52,575 nt of DNA. It comes from an uncultured bacterium (GTDB lineage: Bacteria > Verrucomicrobiota > Kiritimatiellia > RFP12 > UBA1067). The notes beneath the pieces were generated by a model. It made no database searches. It worked only from the letters and a program-made list of their open reading frames with translations, and was not told where the DNA came from. This document shows, one piece after another, positions 24,191-32,734 of the stretch; the first letter of the stretch is position 1; each line of letters opens with the position of its first letter. The stretch covers positions 1 to 52,575 of the forward strand of contig CADCCQ010000013.1 of assembly GCA_902799955.1 (NCBI GenBank), written 5' to 3'. Position numbers and translations under genes: made by a program.

Positions 24191-25381
24191 CTACTCCATG
24201 CTTGTCGCGAAATCCACGTAGTCCTTGTATATCCGGCTTTCGTCGAAAAGCTCCTCTGCCATGCGGCGCGACGCCGCCTTCATCGCGGGAAGGGCGGCCT
24301 TGATGCGCCCTAGGGCGTTCGCGAGGCTCTGCGGGTCGCGCCATCTGTACGACGCGCCTGCGTTGTACAGCGCCAGGATTTTGTCGCACTCCCCGCCGAG
24401 CGAGCTCGCCACGGCGAGCCCCGCCGCAGAGTAGTCCGCGAGCTTGTACGGAATGCCGACGCAGCTCTCCGGCGGCATCGGGACGACGCCTACGTCGGCG
24501 CCGGCGAGCAGGCGTGCAAGCTCCTCCACTCCGAGGTAGCCCCTGAATGTGACGCGCCCGGCGGCCGCCTGCGCGGACGCGAATCTGCGCAGCGACTCCT
24601 CCATGTCGCCTGCGCCGGCGATCTCGAGAGTCGCGCCGTCGACCATCGCGACGGCCTCTATCACCGTCTCGAGGTCGTAGGTCCTGCCGAGGTTCCCGAC
24701 GTATGCGATTCTGAGCGGCGACGCGGCGGCGGTTCCTCCCGCGTCCGTTCCGCGCGCGGGCGCCGCGCCGATCGATATCCCGTGGTAGAAGCGCCTGACG
24801 GGGCCGGTGTATCCGTAGCCGCGCACTGTCTCGATGTAGTTGTCGGCGACAGTCGTGACGGCGTCCGCGCCTAGGTAGTTCGCGCGGGCGAGGCGGCGGA
24901 GCGGACAGAGCGCCCAGCGCGGCGCGACGCGCTCGAACGTCTCCGGCCAGGCGTCCATGACGTCGACTATCACCTTGCCGCCGGTTCGCCTCGCGAACTT
25001 TCGCGCCTCGCCGCAGATGCAGAGGGGAGGCGAGCTGACGACCGTCAGCTCGGGCGCTTTGCCGCCTCCCTCGACGAATCTCGTGGCGGCCTTGCGCCAG
25101 TTCTTCGCCCACCGCCAGTGGGCCCAGAGGCGGCGAAGGGATATGTTCTTTTTGTACGGCGGCTCGTGGACGGCGACGAGCTTCACGCCGTCGATGTCCC
25201 CGCCGTCCGCGGCGAGCGTTTCAGGGGAGCGCGGGCGCTTCGTCGCGTGGTTGAAGTCCGCCGTCCAGTACACGACGTCGTGCCCCTCGCGGGCGAACGC
25301 CCGCGCCATCAGCCAGTACCGCATGGAGCGCCCTCCTTCCTGTGGGAGGGTGTCGAAGGGATTGACGATCCAGACGGTCAT
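24191..25381 (-). CDS. Glycosyltransferase, GT4 type
   Basis: The 396-residue cytoplasmic or membrane-associated enzyme is likely to transfer a sugar from an NDP donor in envelope polysaccharide synthesis. The N-terminal Rossmann half begins VWIVNPFDTLPQEGGRSMRY, a start typical of WbuB-like GT4 enzymes. The C-terminal half shows IAYVGNLGRTYDLETVIEA and the GVVPMPPESCVGIPYKLADY region containing the GT4 acidic/nucleotide-binding positions. It lies 12 bp after the porin gene. Acceptor and sugar cannot be told. Confidence 0.85.
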   Translation of the reverse strand: MTVWIVNPFDTLPQEGGRSMRYWLMARAFAREGHDVVYWTADFNHATKRPRSPETLAADGGDIDGVKLVAVHEPPYKKNISLRRLWAHWRWAKNWRKAATRFVEGGGKAPELTVVSSPPLCICGEARKFARRTGGKVIVDVMDAWPETFERVAPRWALCPLRRLARANYLGADAVTTVADNYIETVRGYGYTGPVRRFYHGISIGAAPARGTDAGGTAAASPLRIAYVGNLGRTYDLETVIEAVAMVDGATLEIAGAGDMEESLRRFASAQAAAGRVTFRGYLGVEELARLLAGADVGVVPMPPESCVGIPYKLADYSAAGLAVASSLGGECDKILALYNAGASYRWRDPQSLANALGRIKAALPAMKAASRRMAEELFDESRIYKDYVDFATSME

Positions 25382-25393
25382 TCGAGCGGCGCC

Positions 25394-26704
25394 TCAGAAG
25401 TGGTAGGTAAGGCCGATGGATACGCAGTGGCAGTACGCGTGGTGCGTGTGCATCTTGTGCACGGAGTGGTCGTACTGGTAGTATTCGCCGGGGACGCGCT
25501 GCGACTTCGACTCCTGGATGATGACGGCGTAGGTGAGCGCGATCTCCCAGTCGCCGCCGTCGCTCGTCCAGACGACGCCGGACGACACGATGTGGCGGTC
25601 GCCGACGGGAAGCATCGAGTGCGCGTAGCCGAGCTTGTTGCGGCACGGGTCCCAGTCGTAGGTGTAGCCGGCGAGGACGGCCCAGTTGTCCGTCACGTCG
25701 TATCCCATGCCGAAGCCCGTACGGTACGTGTTGCGCCAGTCCATCTTGAGCTCGTCCTTCTCGACGTTGCGGGAGATCGGGTTGTAGACGTCGAAGCGGA
25801 GCGCGCTGATCTTCGACCACTCTATCCACGAGATCGAGGCGCCGAGGTGGAAGTCCTTGAGCCACAGGGCGTTGTCCCAGTTGAAGCCGGCGGATATCTG
25901 CGCGGGCAGCTGGATCGTCTCGTTGAGGCTGTTGTTGTGGTGCTCGATGTCCTGCCCGGTCCAGCGGGCGTGGCCCTCGAGCTTCGTCTTCACGCGAGAG
26001 CGGTACATGACGCCGAGCGAGAAGTCGTCCGTCACGCGGTAGCTCGTTCCGGCGGCGAGGCCGATGCCGACGTCGTCCTGGTTGTCGGCCTGGATCTTGA
26101 GCTTGTTCCTGCCCCTGGCTGGCGCGTGCATGTAGCCCATCGACTGCGCGAGGTACATCCTGTCGACGAACCCGAAGTCGCGCACGAGCCTCGTCTCGAA
26201 GTTGACGAACGTGAAGCGCGGGCCGATGCCGAACGACCAGTCCTTGGTTATGTCGTACGAGAGTATGCCCTGCAGGGTGTAGCCCTCGAAGAGCGTCTCG
26301 GCGGAATCGTGCTTCAGCTCCCAGTGGTTGTTGTAGGCGGAGGCGAGGCCGAAGTCGCCGAACGCGCCGAGGCCGAGGTGGAAGCCCCACGGCAGCTCCT
26401 GGGCGACGAAGAGGTTGGGGTACATGAGCCAGCCGGGGTTCATGCGCGTGTCGTGCTTCATGTCGACGCGCGCGTCGGCCCGGGGGTTGAGCGCGGTCAT
26501 GCCGACCGTCACCACGGTCCCCGTCATGGTGTTGAGCGCGCCGGGGTTGTAGTAGACCGCCGAGGCGTTTCGCGGACGCCCGTAGACGTGTCCGCCGAAC
26601 GCGGTGGACGCCGCGTCCATCTCATAGAGGCCAAAGCCCGCCGCCAGCGCGCCGGAGCAGAAGAGCGCCGCCGTCGCGGACGCCATTGCCTTTGCCGTCT
26701 TCAT
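25394..26704 (-). CDS. Outer membrane protein, FadL/OmpP1/TodX family
   Basis: This 436-residue beta-barrel is likely to take up hydrophobic compounds across the outer membrane. The signal peptide (MKTAKAMASATAALFCSGALA) is followed by AGFGLYEMDAASTAFGG and NASAVYYNPGAL, the classical FadL N-terminal hatch signature. The rest is alternating amphipathic strands, ending in a C-terminal aromatic (VSIGLTYHF), as needed for barrel assembly. The ATG at 26704 has GGGAGGG upstream. It shares a transcript direction with icd (70-bp gap). Confidence 0.88.
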   Translation of the reverse strand: MKTAKAMASATAALFCSGALAAGFGLYEMDAASTAFGGHVYGRPRNASAVYYNPGALNTMTGTVVTVGMTALNPRADARVDMKHDTRMNPGWLMYPNLFVAQELPWGFHLGLGAFGDFGLASAYNNHWELKHDSAETLFEGYTLQGILSYDITKDWSFGIGPRFTFVNFETRLVRDFGFVDRMYLAQSMGYMHAPARGRNKLKIQADNQDDVGIGLAAGTSYRVTDDFSLGVMYRSRVKTKLEGHARWTGQDIEHHNNSLNETIQLPAQISAGFNWDNALWLKDFHLGASISWIEWSKISALRFDVYNPISRNVEKDELKMDWRNTYRTGFGMGYDVTDNWAVLAGYTYDWDPCRNKLGYAHSMLPVGDRHIVSSGVVWTSDGGDWEIALTYAVIIQESKSQRVPGEYYQYDHSVHKMHTHHAYCHCVSIGLTYHF

Positions 26705-26774
26705 GATCCATGCCCTCCCTTGGCTGTTGTCTTTTCTTGTTGACCTTGTTTCTTGTTCGCCGCCTGTCTGGCGG

Positions 26775-27998
26775 CTACATCGCCTTTGCGAGCGCCGCCC
26801 CGAACTCGGAGCACTTGACCTCGGTCGCGCCATCCATCTGCCGCGCGAAGTCGTATGTCACCGTCTTCGCCGCGATGACCTTGTCCATCGCCGATATGAT
26901 GAGGTCCGCCGCCTCGGTCCACCCCATGTAGCGCAGCATCATCTCGCCGGAGAGGATGAGCGAGCCGGGGTTGACCTTGTCGAGCCCCGCGTACTTGGGC
27001 GCGGTGCCGTGCGTCGCCTCGAAGATCGCGACGCCCGTCTGGTAGTTGATGTTCGCGCCGGGCGCGATCCCAATCCCGCCGACGGTCGCGGCGAGCGCGT
27101 CGGAGACGTAGTCGCCGTTCAGGTTCAGCGTCGCTATCACGTCGTACTCCGCAGGGCGCGTGAGGATCTGCTGCAGGAACGCGTCGCAGATGCAGTCCTT
27201 CACGGTGATCGTCCTCCCCGTCCTCGGGTTCTTGAACTCGCACCACGGGCCTTCGCCGACCGGCGTCGCGCCGAACTCGCGCCTCGCGAGCGCGTAACCC
27301 CAGTCGCGGAACGCGCCCTCGGTGAACTTCTGGATGTTGCCCTTGTGGACGAGCGTCACAGACTTGCGGTCGTTCGCGACGGCATAGTCGAGCGCGGCGC
27401 GGACGAGCCTCTCCGTGCCTTCGAGCGACACTGGCTTGATGCCGATGGACGCCGTCTCGGGGAAGCGAATCTTCTTCACGCCCATTTCGTCTATGAGGAA
27501 CCTTTTCACCTTCTCGGCCTCGGGCGTCCCGTTCATCCACTCTATGCCGGCGTAGATGTCCTCGGTGTTCTCGCGGAAGATCACCATGTCCGTCAGCTCC
27601 GGGCGCTTCACGGGGGAGGGGACTCCCTTGAACCAGCGCACGGGCCTCAGGCACACGTAGAGGTCGAGCTCCTGGCGCATTGCGACGTTGATGGAGCGGA
27701 TGCCGCCGCCGACCGGCGTGGTGAGGGGGCCCTTGATGGAGACGAGGCAGTCGCGGCACGCGTCGAGCGTCGCCGCGGGGAGCCATTCGCCGGTCAGGCG
27801 GTGCGCCTTCTCGCCGGCGAGGACTTCACGCCATTCGATACGCCTTTTCCCGCCGTACGCCTTTTCGACTGCGGCGTTCCAGACGACCATTGCCGCGCGC
27901 GTGATGTCCGGCCCGGTTCCGTCGCCTTCGATGTATGGAATGACTGGGTTTTCGGGAACGACGAGCTTCCCGTCCGCCATCTTCATTTTCTCGCTCAT
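26775..27998 (-). CDS. icd: NADP-dependent isocitrate dehydrogenase
   Basis: Icd oxidises isocitrate to 2-oxoglutarate and CO2. The 407-residue product contains [13 protein letters not shown], the substrate Ser loop ([24 protein letters not shown]), [27 protein letters not shown], the metal Asp region [14 protein letters not shown], and [12 protein letters not shown]. The start at 27998 ([11 protein letters not shown]) lies only 7 nt after the predicted -10 hexamer and has no ribosome binding site, so the mRNA may be leaderless. MKMADGK, four codons later, is an alternative. It is first in a run with the porin, glycosyltransferase and prepilin peptidase genes. Confidence 0.95.
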   Translation of the reverse strand: MSEKMKMADGKLVVPENPVIPYIEGDGTGPDITRAAMVVWNAAVEKAYGGKRRIEWREVLAGEKAHRLTGEWLPAATLDACRDCLVSIKGPLTTPVGGGIRSINVAMRQELDLYVCLRPVRWFKGVPSPVKRPELTDMVIFRENTEDIYAGIEWMNGTPEAEKVKRFLIDEMGVKKIRFPETASIGIKPVSLEGTERLVRAALDYAVANDRKSVTLVHKGNIQKFTEGAFRDWGYALARREFGATPVGEGPWCEFKNPRTGRTITVKDCICDAFLQQILTRPAEYDVIATLNLNGDYVSDALAATVGGIGIAPGANINYQTGVAIFEATHGTAPKYAGLDKVNPGSLILSGEMMLRYMGWTEAADLIISAMDKVIAAKTVTYDFARQMDGATEVKCSEFGAALAKAM

Positions 27999-28005
27999 GC
28001 TGAAT

Positions 28006-28034
28006 AGTATACCACAACAAAACGTTGTTGTCAC
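28006..28034 (-). promoter_or_regulatory. Predicted promoter of icd
   Basis: On the minus strand: GTGACA (28034-28029), 17 bp, TATACT (28011-28006), in the context TTGTTGTGGTATACT. The first 13 nt of that context are identical to the efp promoter. Confidence 0.8.
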
Positions 28035-28071
28035 CGCATTCGTGAAACTTTACAATGGCAGCACTTTCAAC

Positions 28072-28100
28072 TTTACACTTTCGATTCGCTGTGGTATTAT
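28072..28100 (+). promoter_or_regulatory. Predicted promoter of the cysteine-rich protein gene
   Basis: TTTACA (28072-28077), 17 bp, TATTAT (28095-28100) in the context TGTGGTATTAT. It is divergent from the icd promoter. Confidence 0.75.
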
Positions 28101-28159
28101 ATGACACATAGGCCGAGGGAGTGTTTCCTAGGCCGAAAACAAAACGAAAGGAACATCAA

Positions 28160-28624
28160 ATGAAGAATCTGGTTGTAGCCGTCGCGCTGTTCGCGGCGGG
28201 AACGCTGTTCGCGGCGCCGTGCGGCGAGGCGGGCAGCTGCGCGAAGGACGGCCCCAAGGCGGCATGCGAGTGCAAGTCCGGCAAGCCCTGCAAGTGCGCC
28301 CCCGAGTGCAAGTGCGCGGATAAAGGCGACAAGTGCAAGTGCGACAAGGGCCCGGGCGAGGGCCGCCGTGGGCAGGGCCCCCACGGGCGCCGCATGCCGA
28401 AGTACAAGAAGTGCGACTGCTCGCCCAACTGCCCTGGCGTGATAATCCTCCCGCCGGATTCCGAGGAGGGCGAACCGCTCTTCAAGCTCTTCAAGGGACA
28501 GGGCAAGCCCGGCGAGGGCATGGGCCGCGGAAGGGGCCGCAGGCCCTGCAAGTGCGGCAAGGGCCCGAACTGCGACTGCCCTAGGCCGCGCAGGCGCAAC
28601 AGGCAGCAGAACAAGCCCGAGTGA
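28160..28624 (+). CDS. Exported cysteine-rich (CxC) small protein, possible metal binder
   Basis: The 154-residue product has a signal peptide (MKNLVVAVALFAAGTLFAAP). A ~50-residue block dense in Cys-Lys-Cys pairs follows (CECKSGKPCKC, PECKCADKGDKCKC), then a Gly/Arg-rich basic stretch, a second short Cys pair (KCDCSPNC), a hydrophobic VIILPPDSEEGEPLFKLFKG segment, and a basic tail with PCKCGKGPNCDCPRP. About 20 Cys in CxC spacing suggests metal coordination like a metallothionein, but export is unusual for such proteins and the family is unknown to me. AAAGGA precedes the ATG. A hairpin plus terminator follows. Confidence 0.7.
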   Translation: MKNLVVAVALFAAGTLFAAPCGEAGSCAKDGPKAACECKSGKPCKCAPECKCADKGDKCKCDKGPGEGRRGQGPHGRRMPKYKKCDCSPNCPGVIILPPDSEEGEPLFKLFKGQGKPGEGMGRGRGRRPCKCGKGPNCDCPRPRRRNRQQNKPE

Positions 28625-28633
28625 AGCCGAACC

Positions 28634-28703
28634 TGACGCGCCGACGGCGCGTCACAGCGGTGACTGCCCCGTGGAGACTCCCTCCGCGGGGCGTTCTTTT
28701 TCT
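28634..28703 (+). terminator. Double hairpin with T-tract after the cysteine-rich gene
   Basis: A perfect 9-bp hairpin TGACGCGCC-GAC-GGCGCGTCA (28634-28654) is followed by a second stem, GCCCCG (28666-28671) with CGGGGC (28687-28692), and GTTCTTTTTCT. The second is a typical intrinsic terminator. Confidence 0.8.
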
Positions 28704-28727
28704 GTGTGTTCAGTGTATTCCGTGGTC
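28700..28727 (+). repeat. Solo arm of the TEYTE/SVYSV palindromic element
   Basis: The 28 nt starting TTCTGTGTGTTCAGTGTA match the right arm of the element at 39467-39494 at 26 of 28 positions. The left arm is absent. It directly follows the terminator T-tract. Confidence 0.8.
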
Positions 28728-28761
28728 GAAAAAGATGTCTGCCGGAGGTTTTGCAAAAGTC

Positions 28762-29715
28762 TCAACGAACAAACGGCGCGATGGCGGCGCGCGCCTCGGC
28801 GAGCGTGCGTATCGAGTTTAGCTGTTTCCTCAGTTTCGCCGCGCCGGGGATGCCGTTGAAGTAGCGGAAGAGGTGCGTGTGCATCTTTATCCCGACGAAG
28901 GCGTCCTCGCCCGGCACGTGGTCGTCGGGGAACTTCTCCTCGAGCATTCTGCGGAAGGCAAGTATCCTGTCGAGATGAACGAGGCACGGGTGGCGCTCCC
29001 CCCACGGCGGAGGCGCGTCGACTCCTTTCAGTTTCATGAAGATCGCTGGGTCGGGAAGGGCGGCGCGCCCGATCATCACTGCCGCGACGCCGGTCTTCGC
29101 CATCGCGTCGACGTCCGCCTTCGTCTTGACGGAGCCGTTGCCGACGACGGGGATGTCCATGCGCTCCACGACCTCGGCGAGCGTCTCCAGGTTCAGCGGG
29201 CCGCCGTGCATCTGGCTCGTGTAGCGCGCGTGGACGATGAGCCCCGCGGCGCCAGCGGACTTCGCGGCGTCGGCGAGCTCGAATATCCTGTTGTCGCCGC
29301 GGTGCGGCCCTAGCCTCGTCTTCAGCGTCACGGGGAGGGATGTGTTCTCCTTCATCGCGACGAGGAGCTCGTACGTCAGCTTCGGGTCCTCCACGAGACG
29401 CGCGCCGGCGCCCGACTTGATTATGCGCGGCATGGGGCAGCCGGCGTTCAGGTTCAGCTCGACGAAACGGTCCTTGATCTTCTCGATCTCCGCCGTGGCG
29501 CGCGCCATGTCCGCGGCGTCCCCGCCGAACAGCTGGCACCCAAGCGGCGCCTCGCCGGGCAGTGTCTCGAGGAGGTGGCGCGTCGGCGAGCTGCCGTGCG
29601 CGAGCGCGGCGGCGGAGACCATCTCGGTGTACGCCATGTCCGCCCCGCCCTCGGCGCACATGAGCCGGAAGGGCGCGTCGGTGAATTCCGCGAGGGGCGC
29701 GAGGATGAGCCTCAT
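28762..29715 (-). CDS. dus: tRNA-dihydrouridine synthase
   Basis: This flavoenzyme reduces uridine in tRNA D-loops. The 317-residue product has the FMN-binding TIM barrel with N-terminal LILAPLAEFTDAPFRLMC, the catalytic Cys in ELNLNAGCPMPRI, KTRLGP, LIVHARYTSQMHGG, VVGNGSVKTKADV and MIGRAAL. It overlaps the TPR-protein stop by 4 bp (ATGA), so it is last in a four-gene coupled run with the two GYF proteins. Which D-position it modifies cannot be told. Confidence 0.92.
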   Translation of the reverse strand: MRLILAPLAEFTDAPFRLMCAEGGADMAYTEMVSAAALAHGSSPTRHLLETLPGEAPLGCQLFGGDAADMARATAEIEKIKDRFVELNLNAGCPMPRIIKSGAGARLVEDPKLTYELLVAMKENTSLPVTLKTRLGPHRGDNRIFELADAAKSAGAAGLIVHARYTSQMHGGPLNLETLAEVVERMDIPVVGNGSVKTKADVDAMAKTGVAAVMIGRAALPDPAIFMKLKGVDAPPPWGERHPCLVHLDRILAFRRMLEEKFPDDHVPGEDAFVGIKMHTHLFRYFNGIPGAAKLRKQLNSIRTLAEARAAIAPFVR

Positions 29716-31268
29716 TCCTTTTCCTGCTTTGCGGCGTCCCGGTGCGTCAGCACGGGGTCGGAGTACGGCGCGGAGGGGTCGACGACCGCGAACGAGACGA
29801 AGCTCGGCGCGCCCCAGCCCGATCCCTGCCGCCGCGCGAACACGGCGACGTCGACCCTGTTGGTGGGCGACATCAGCGTCTTGTCGATTGTGACCTTCGC
29901 GGCGTTCGGCGCGGTGTGCACGACCTTTGCGGCGCCGCGCTCGTCGTGGACCGCGGCGAATGCGTATTCGTCGTCGCCGGAGGCTACGATCGCGAAGTCG
30001 CGCGTCGTCTCCGGCGAGCGCAGCACGATTGCGCACGCGAACATCCCCGCGTATGTGATCTCGCCGGGGAACGGCTTGCCGCCGTTCCCGATGAACGCGA
30101 CGCCCTTGAGCGGGGCGATCGGCGGGACGGCGTCCTCGGTCAGCGCCGCGGACATGCTCTTCAGGCGCGCGAGGTCGAGGCCGTTCTGCGGGAAAGCCGT
30201 GGGGTGGGCCTTCGCCGTCAGGTAGTCGTCTTCGTTCGTCACGCCCTTGAGCGACTTCCTCAGGATCGTCTGCACCGTCGGGGCGAGGAGCCCCTGCGAG
30301 ACGATGCGGCGCTTCACGTCGGGCTTCAGCGACCTGCTGACCTCAAGCGCGGCCTTGAGGTAGTAGAGGTCCGACCAGCTCCTGCCCTGGGTTGAGATCC
30401 AGAAGGGCGCGACGGAGGCGAAGACGTCCCCGTTCGTCCCCACGGGCGCGATGTCGTACACCGCCGGGAACACCCAGACCTGGTTCGACAGGTAGAGCCT
30501 CTGCATGAGCCCCAGGCGGCCGGACTCCGTGGTCATCAGCGCCCTTGGCATCGAGCGCCACATCGGGCCGCCGACGATGGCGAGCGAGCAGTTGCCGAAC
30601 ACCGGGCACGGGAACAGCATGTTGGGCATGCCCATGTCTATGTGGTGTTCGCGGCACTCCCTGGCGAGGGAGACCTTTGTGAGCCCGGGGAACTCGTCCG
30701 TCTTGAGCACGGAGTGCCCTCCGTCGCGGTTGAGGTAGATGTCCCCCGCGTTGCCGGGGCCGTCCGCGCCGTCCATCGCGAGCTTGGCGATGAAGCACTT
30801 CGCGTCGAGGTTCCACGAGAGGTTCTGCTCGCCGACGATGATCGTCGAGCCGGCCTGCCCGTCTGCGGGTATGGACGACATCGGCCCGAAGAGCGCGGGC
30901 TTCCCGGCGAGGCGCTCGGCGAGCGCGAGCAGGTCCTCGAATCGCCTGTCGCCGGCGATGGGCCTGAGGTCCTTGTCGTTGCCGATCGCGACGGTGTCCC
31001 TGAACCCCAGTCGGATCGCGCGTTCGAGCGCGTCGAGGGCCTCGGCCTTCTTCCCCGCGCGGGAGAGCGAGCAGGCGAGGTTGTACTTCCACGTGGGGTC
31101 CTCGGGCAGCAGCGCCACGCCTTCGCGGCAGGTGCTCTCCATCGCCTCCGCGTCGCCGTCTGCGACGGCGGAGATGAACTGCCCGCGCAGCTCATCGTGC
31201 CTGGCCTGCCTCGCGGGGTAGTCGAACACCGACAGGGCGGCCAGCATGACGCATGCGACGGAGTTCAT
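29712..31268 (-). CDS. TPR-containing exported protein of unknown function
   Basis: The 518-residue protein starts MNSVACVMLAALSVFDYPAR, a probable signal segment. A short TPR region follows (residues ~20-115: MESTCREGVALLPEDPTWKYNLACSLSRAG... ALDALERAIRLG). The rest, ~380 residues, is not recognised. It shows a jelly-roll-like beta region near the C-terminus (FACAIVLRSPETTRDFAIVA... VTIDKTLMSPTNRVDVAVFA) that resembles a carbohydrate-binding fold, by inference only. The start at 31268 overlaps the upstream stop (ATGA). It is located between coiled-coil GYF proteins and dus. Confidence 0.6.
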   Translation of the reverse strand: MNSVACVMLAALSVFDYPARQARHDELRGQFISAVADGDAEAMESTCREGVALLPEDPTWKYNLACSLSRAGKKAEALDALERAIRLGFRDTVAIGNDKDLRPIAGDRRFEDLLALAERLAGKPALFGPMSSIPADGQAGSTIIVGEQNLSWNLDAKCFIAKLAMDGADGPGNAGDIYLNRDGGHSVLKTDEFPGLTKVSLARECREHHIDMGMPNMLFPCPVFGNCSLAIVGGPMWRSMPRALMTTESGRLGLMQRLYLSNQVWVFPAVYDIAPVGTNGDVFASVAPFWISTQGRSWSDLYYLKAALEVSRSLKPDVKRRIVSQGLLAPTVQTILRKSLKGVTNEDDYLTAKAHPTAFPQNGLDLARLKSMSAALTEDAVPPIAPLKGVAFIGNGGKPFPGEITYAGMFACAIVLRSPETTRDFAIVASGDDEYAFAAVHDERGAAKVVHTAPNAAKVTIDKTLMSPTNRVDVAVFARRQGSGWGAPSFVSFAVVDPSAPYSDPVLTHRDAAKQEKE

Positions 31269-32734
31269 GACCCGATTCTCATCCACCTTGGGAGCTTCAC
31301 GAGCTTCGCCTCCCTGCTCTGGTTCGTTGAAAGGGACTGGCTTGTGCCGATCGACGTGGACTCGAGCGTCGCGAGGCGCGCCATGAGGGTCTGCTGGTTC
31401 ATGGCCTGCTGCTGGCGCAGCGCCTCGTTGCGCTGGCGCTCGCCGACGAGCTCCTGTTCGCGGAGCTGGAGCCTCTCCTGCAGCTCCTGCACCTCGCCGC
31501 GGAGCTGCGCGAGGTCCTTCTCGCGTTCGGCCTGGCGGCGGTCCTCCGCCTGGCGGAGGCGCAGCTGCTCGGTGAGGTCCGCGATCTTCGCGGCGGCCTC
31601 CATCTCCTTCTTGGTGGCGGCGCGCCTCTCGTCGGCCAGTTCCTTGCGGAGCTGCGCGGTGCGCGGGTCCTCGGGGCGGTTCACGAGCGCCTTGCGCGTC
31701 ATCTCCTCGATGTTAGAGCCCGCCATCTTGAGGAGCGCCCTGCGGCGCTGGACGAGGTTGTCGGCCCTCTGCTCGTGGCGGCGGCGCAGCTCCTCGACCT
31801 CGGCCTTCTCCTGCTCCAGGACAGTGCTCAGCTCCTCGACCTCCTTGGTCATCAGGGAGTACACGGCGGCCTGGATGTCGGCGATTTCGCTTGCCGTCTC
31901 GGGGAGCCTGCGCAGCTCGTCCTCAAGCGCCATCACCTGTTCGCGGAGCTTCGACTCGCGCGCGGACGCCTCCTTGGCGGCCTCCATTATCTTCGCCTGG
32001 AGCGCGTTCTCGCGCTCCGTCGCGGCCTTCGCCGCCGCGTCCATCTTCGCCTGGAGGTCGGCCGTGTGGCGGCGCTCCTCCGAGAGCAGGTCCTCCAGCT
32101 CTTTGACGCGGGTCTCGTCGACGACCGTCTTCTCGACGATCTTCTCGACGATCTTCTCCACCTCGACGGGGACCTCGACGCGCTTCTCTATGATCTTCTC
32201 GACCTCGACCGGCACTTCCTTCTCGACGACCTTCTCGACGACGCGCTCGACGGGTATCTCCTTGACGACGATCTTCTCGACGGGGACCTCGACGATCTTC
32301 TCCACGACCTTGACCTCCGGCTCGGCCGCTGCGGGCGCGGACGGGTGCCGCTCGGCCTTGGCCTTCGGTGGCTCGGACGCGTCGGAGAACCCCGGGAGCT
32401 CCGGCGTCTCGGGGGCGGAGTCCTTCTCGCCCTCGGCTTCGAACGGGGCGCGGACCTCGACAACGGTCGCCGTCTTCGGCAGGCGCCCCGACGCGATCAG
32501 CGCGTCGGCCGCCGCCTTGTTGAAGGGGCCCTTGGGGTTGCCGTCGCCCAGGTCTATGGAGAAGCGCATGTCGAGGAACGGAACGTCCTCGACGCGAATC
32601 CACACCCCGTCTTCGCAGGAGACCTCCTGCCCCGGCTGTATGCGCCCCATCTTCGCCCACTCGACGAGCCTCGCCTCAGTCTCGGGGCCGAACGTCTCGT
32701 CCTGCGTCCGCAGATACCACTTTTTGTCGCTCAT
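31265..32734 (-). CDS. GYF_2-domain protein with EKIVEK repeats and long coiled coil
   Basis: The 489-residue protein begins with a GYF_2 domain (KWYLRTQDETFGPETEARLV, residues ~4-50) and a second, weaker one (KGPFNKAAADALIASGRLP, ~55-95). An Ala/Pro/Glu-rich linker is followed by heptad-like repeats of V/IEK units (VEKIVEVPVEKIVVKEIPVE, ~130-210). A long coiled coil (~210-470) has many Arg/Glu/Gln heptads. No catalytic motif and no signal peptide are visible. GYF domains usually bind proline-rich peptides; here the role may be scaffolding. It overlaps its paralogue upstream and the TPR gene downstream by 4 bp each. Confidence 0.7.
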   Translation of the reverse strand: MSDKKWYLRTQDETFGPETEARLVEWAKMGRIQPGQEVSCEDGVWIRVEDVPFLDMRFSIDLGDGNPKGPFNKAAADALIASGRLPKTATVVEVRAPFEAEGEKDSAPETPELPGFSDASEPPKAKAERHPSAPAAAEPEVKVVEKIVEVPVEKIVVKEIPVERVVEKVVEKEVPVEVEKIIEKRVEVPVEVEKIVEKIVEKTVVDETRVKELEDLLSEERRHTADLQAKMDAAAKAATERENALQAKIMEAAKEASARESKLREQVMALEDELRRLPETASEIADIQAAVYSLMTKEVEELSTVLEQEKAEVEELRRRHEQRADNLVQRRRALLKMAGSNIEEMTRKALVNRPEDPRTAQLRKELADERRAATKKEMEAAAKIADLTEQLRLRQAEDRRQAEREKDLAQLRGEVQELQERLQLREQELVGERQRNEALRQQQAMNQQTLMARLATLESTSIGTSQSLSTNQSREAKLVKLPRWMRIGS

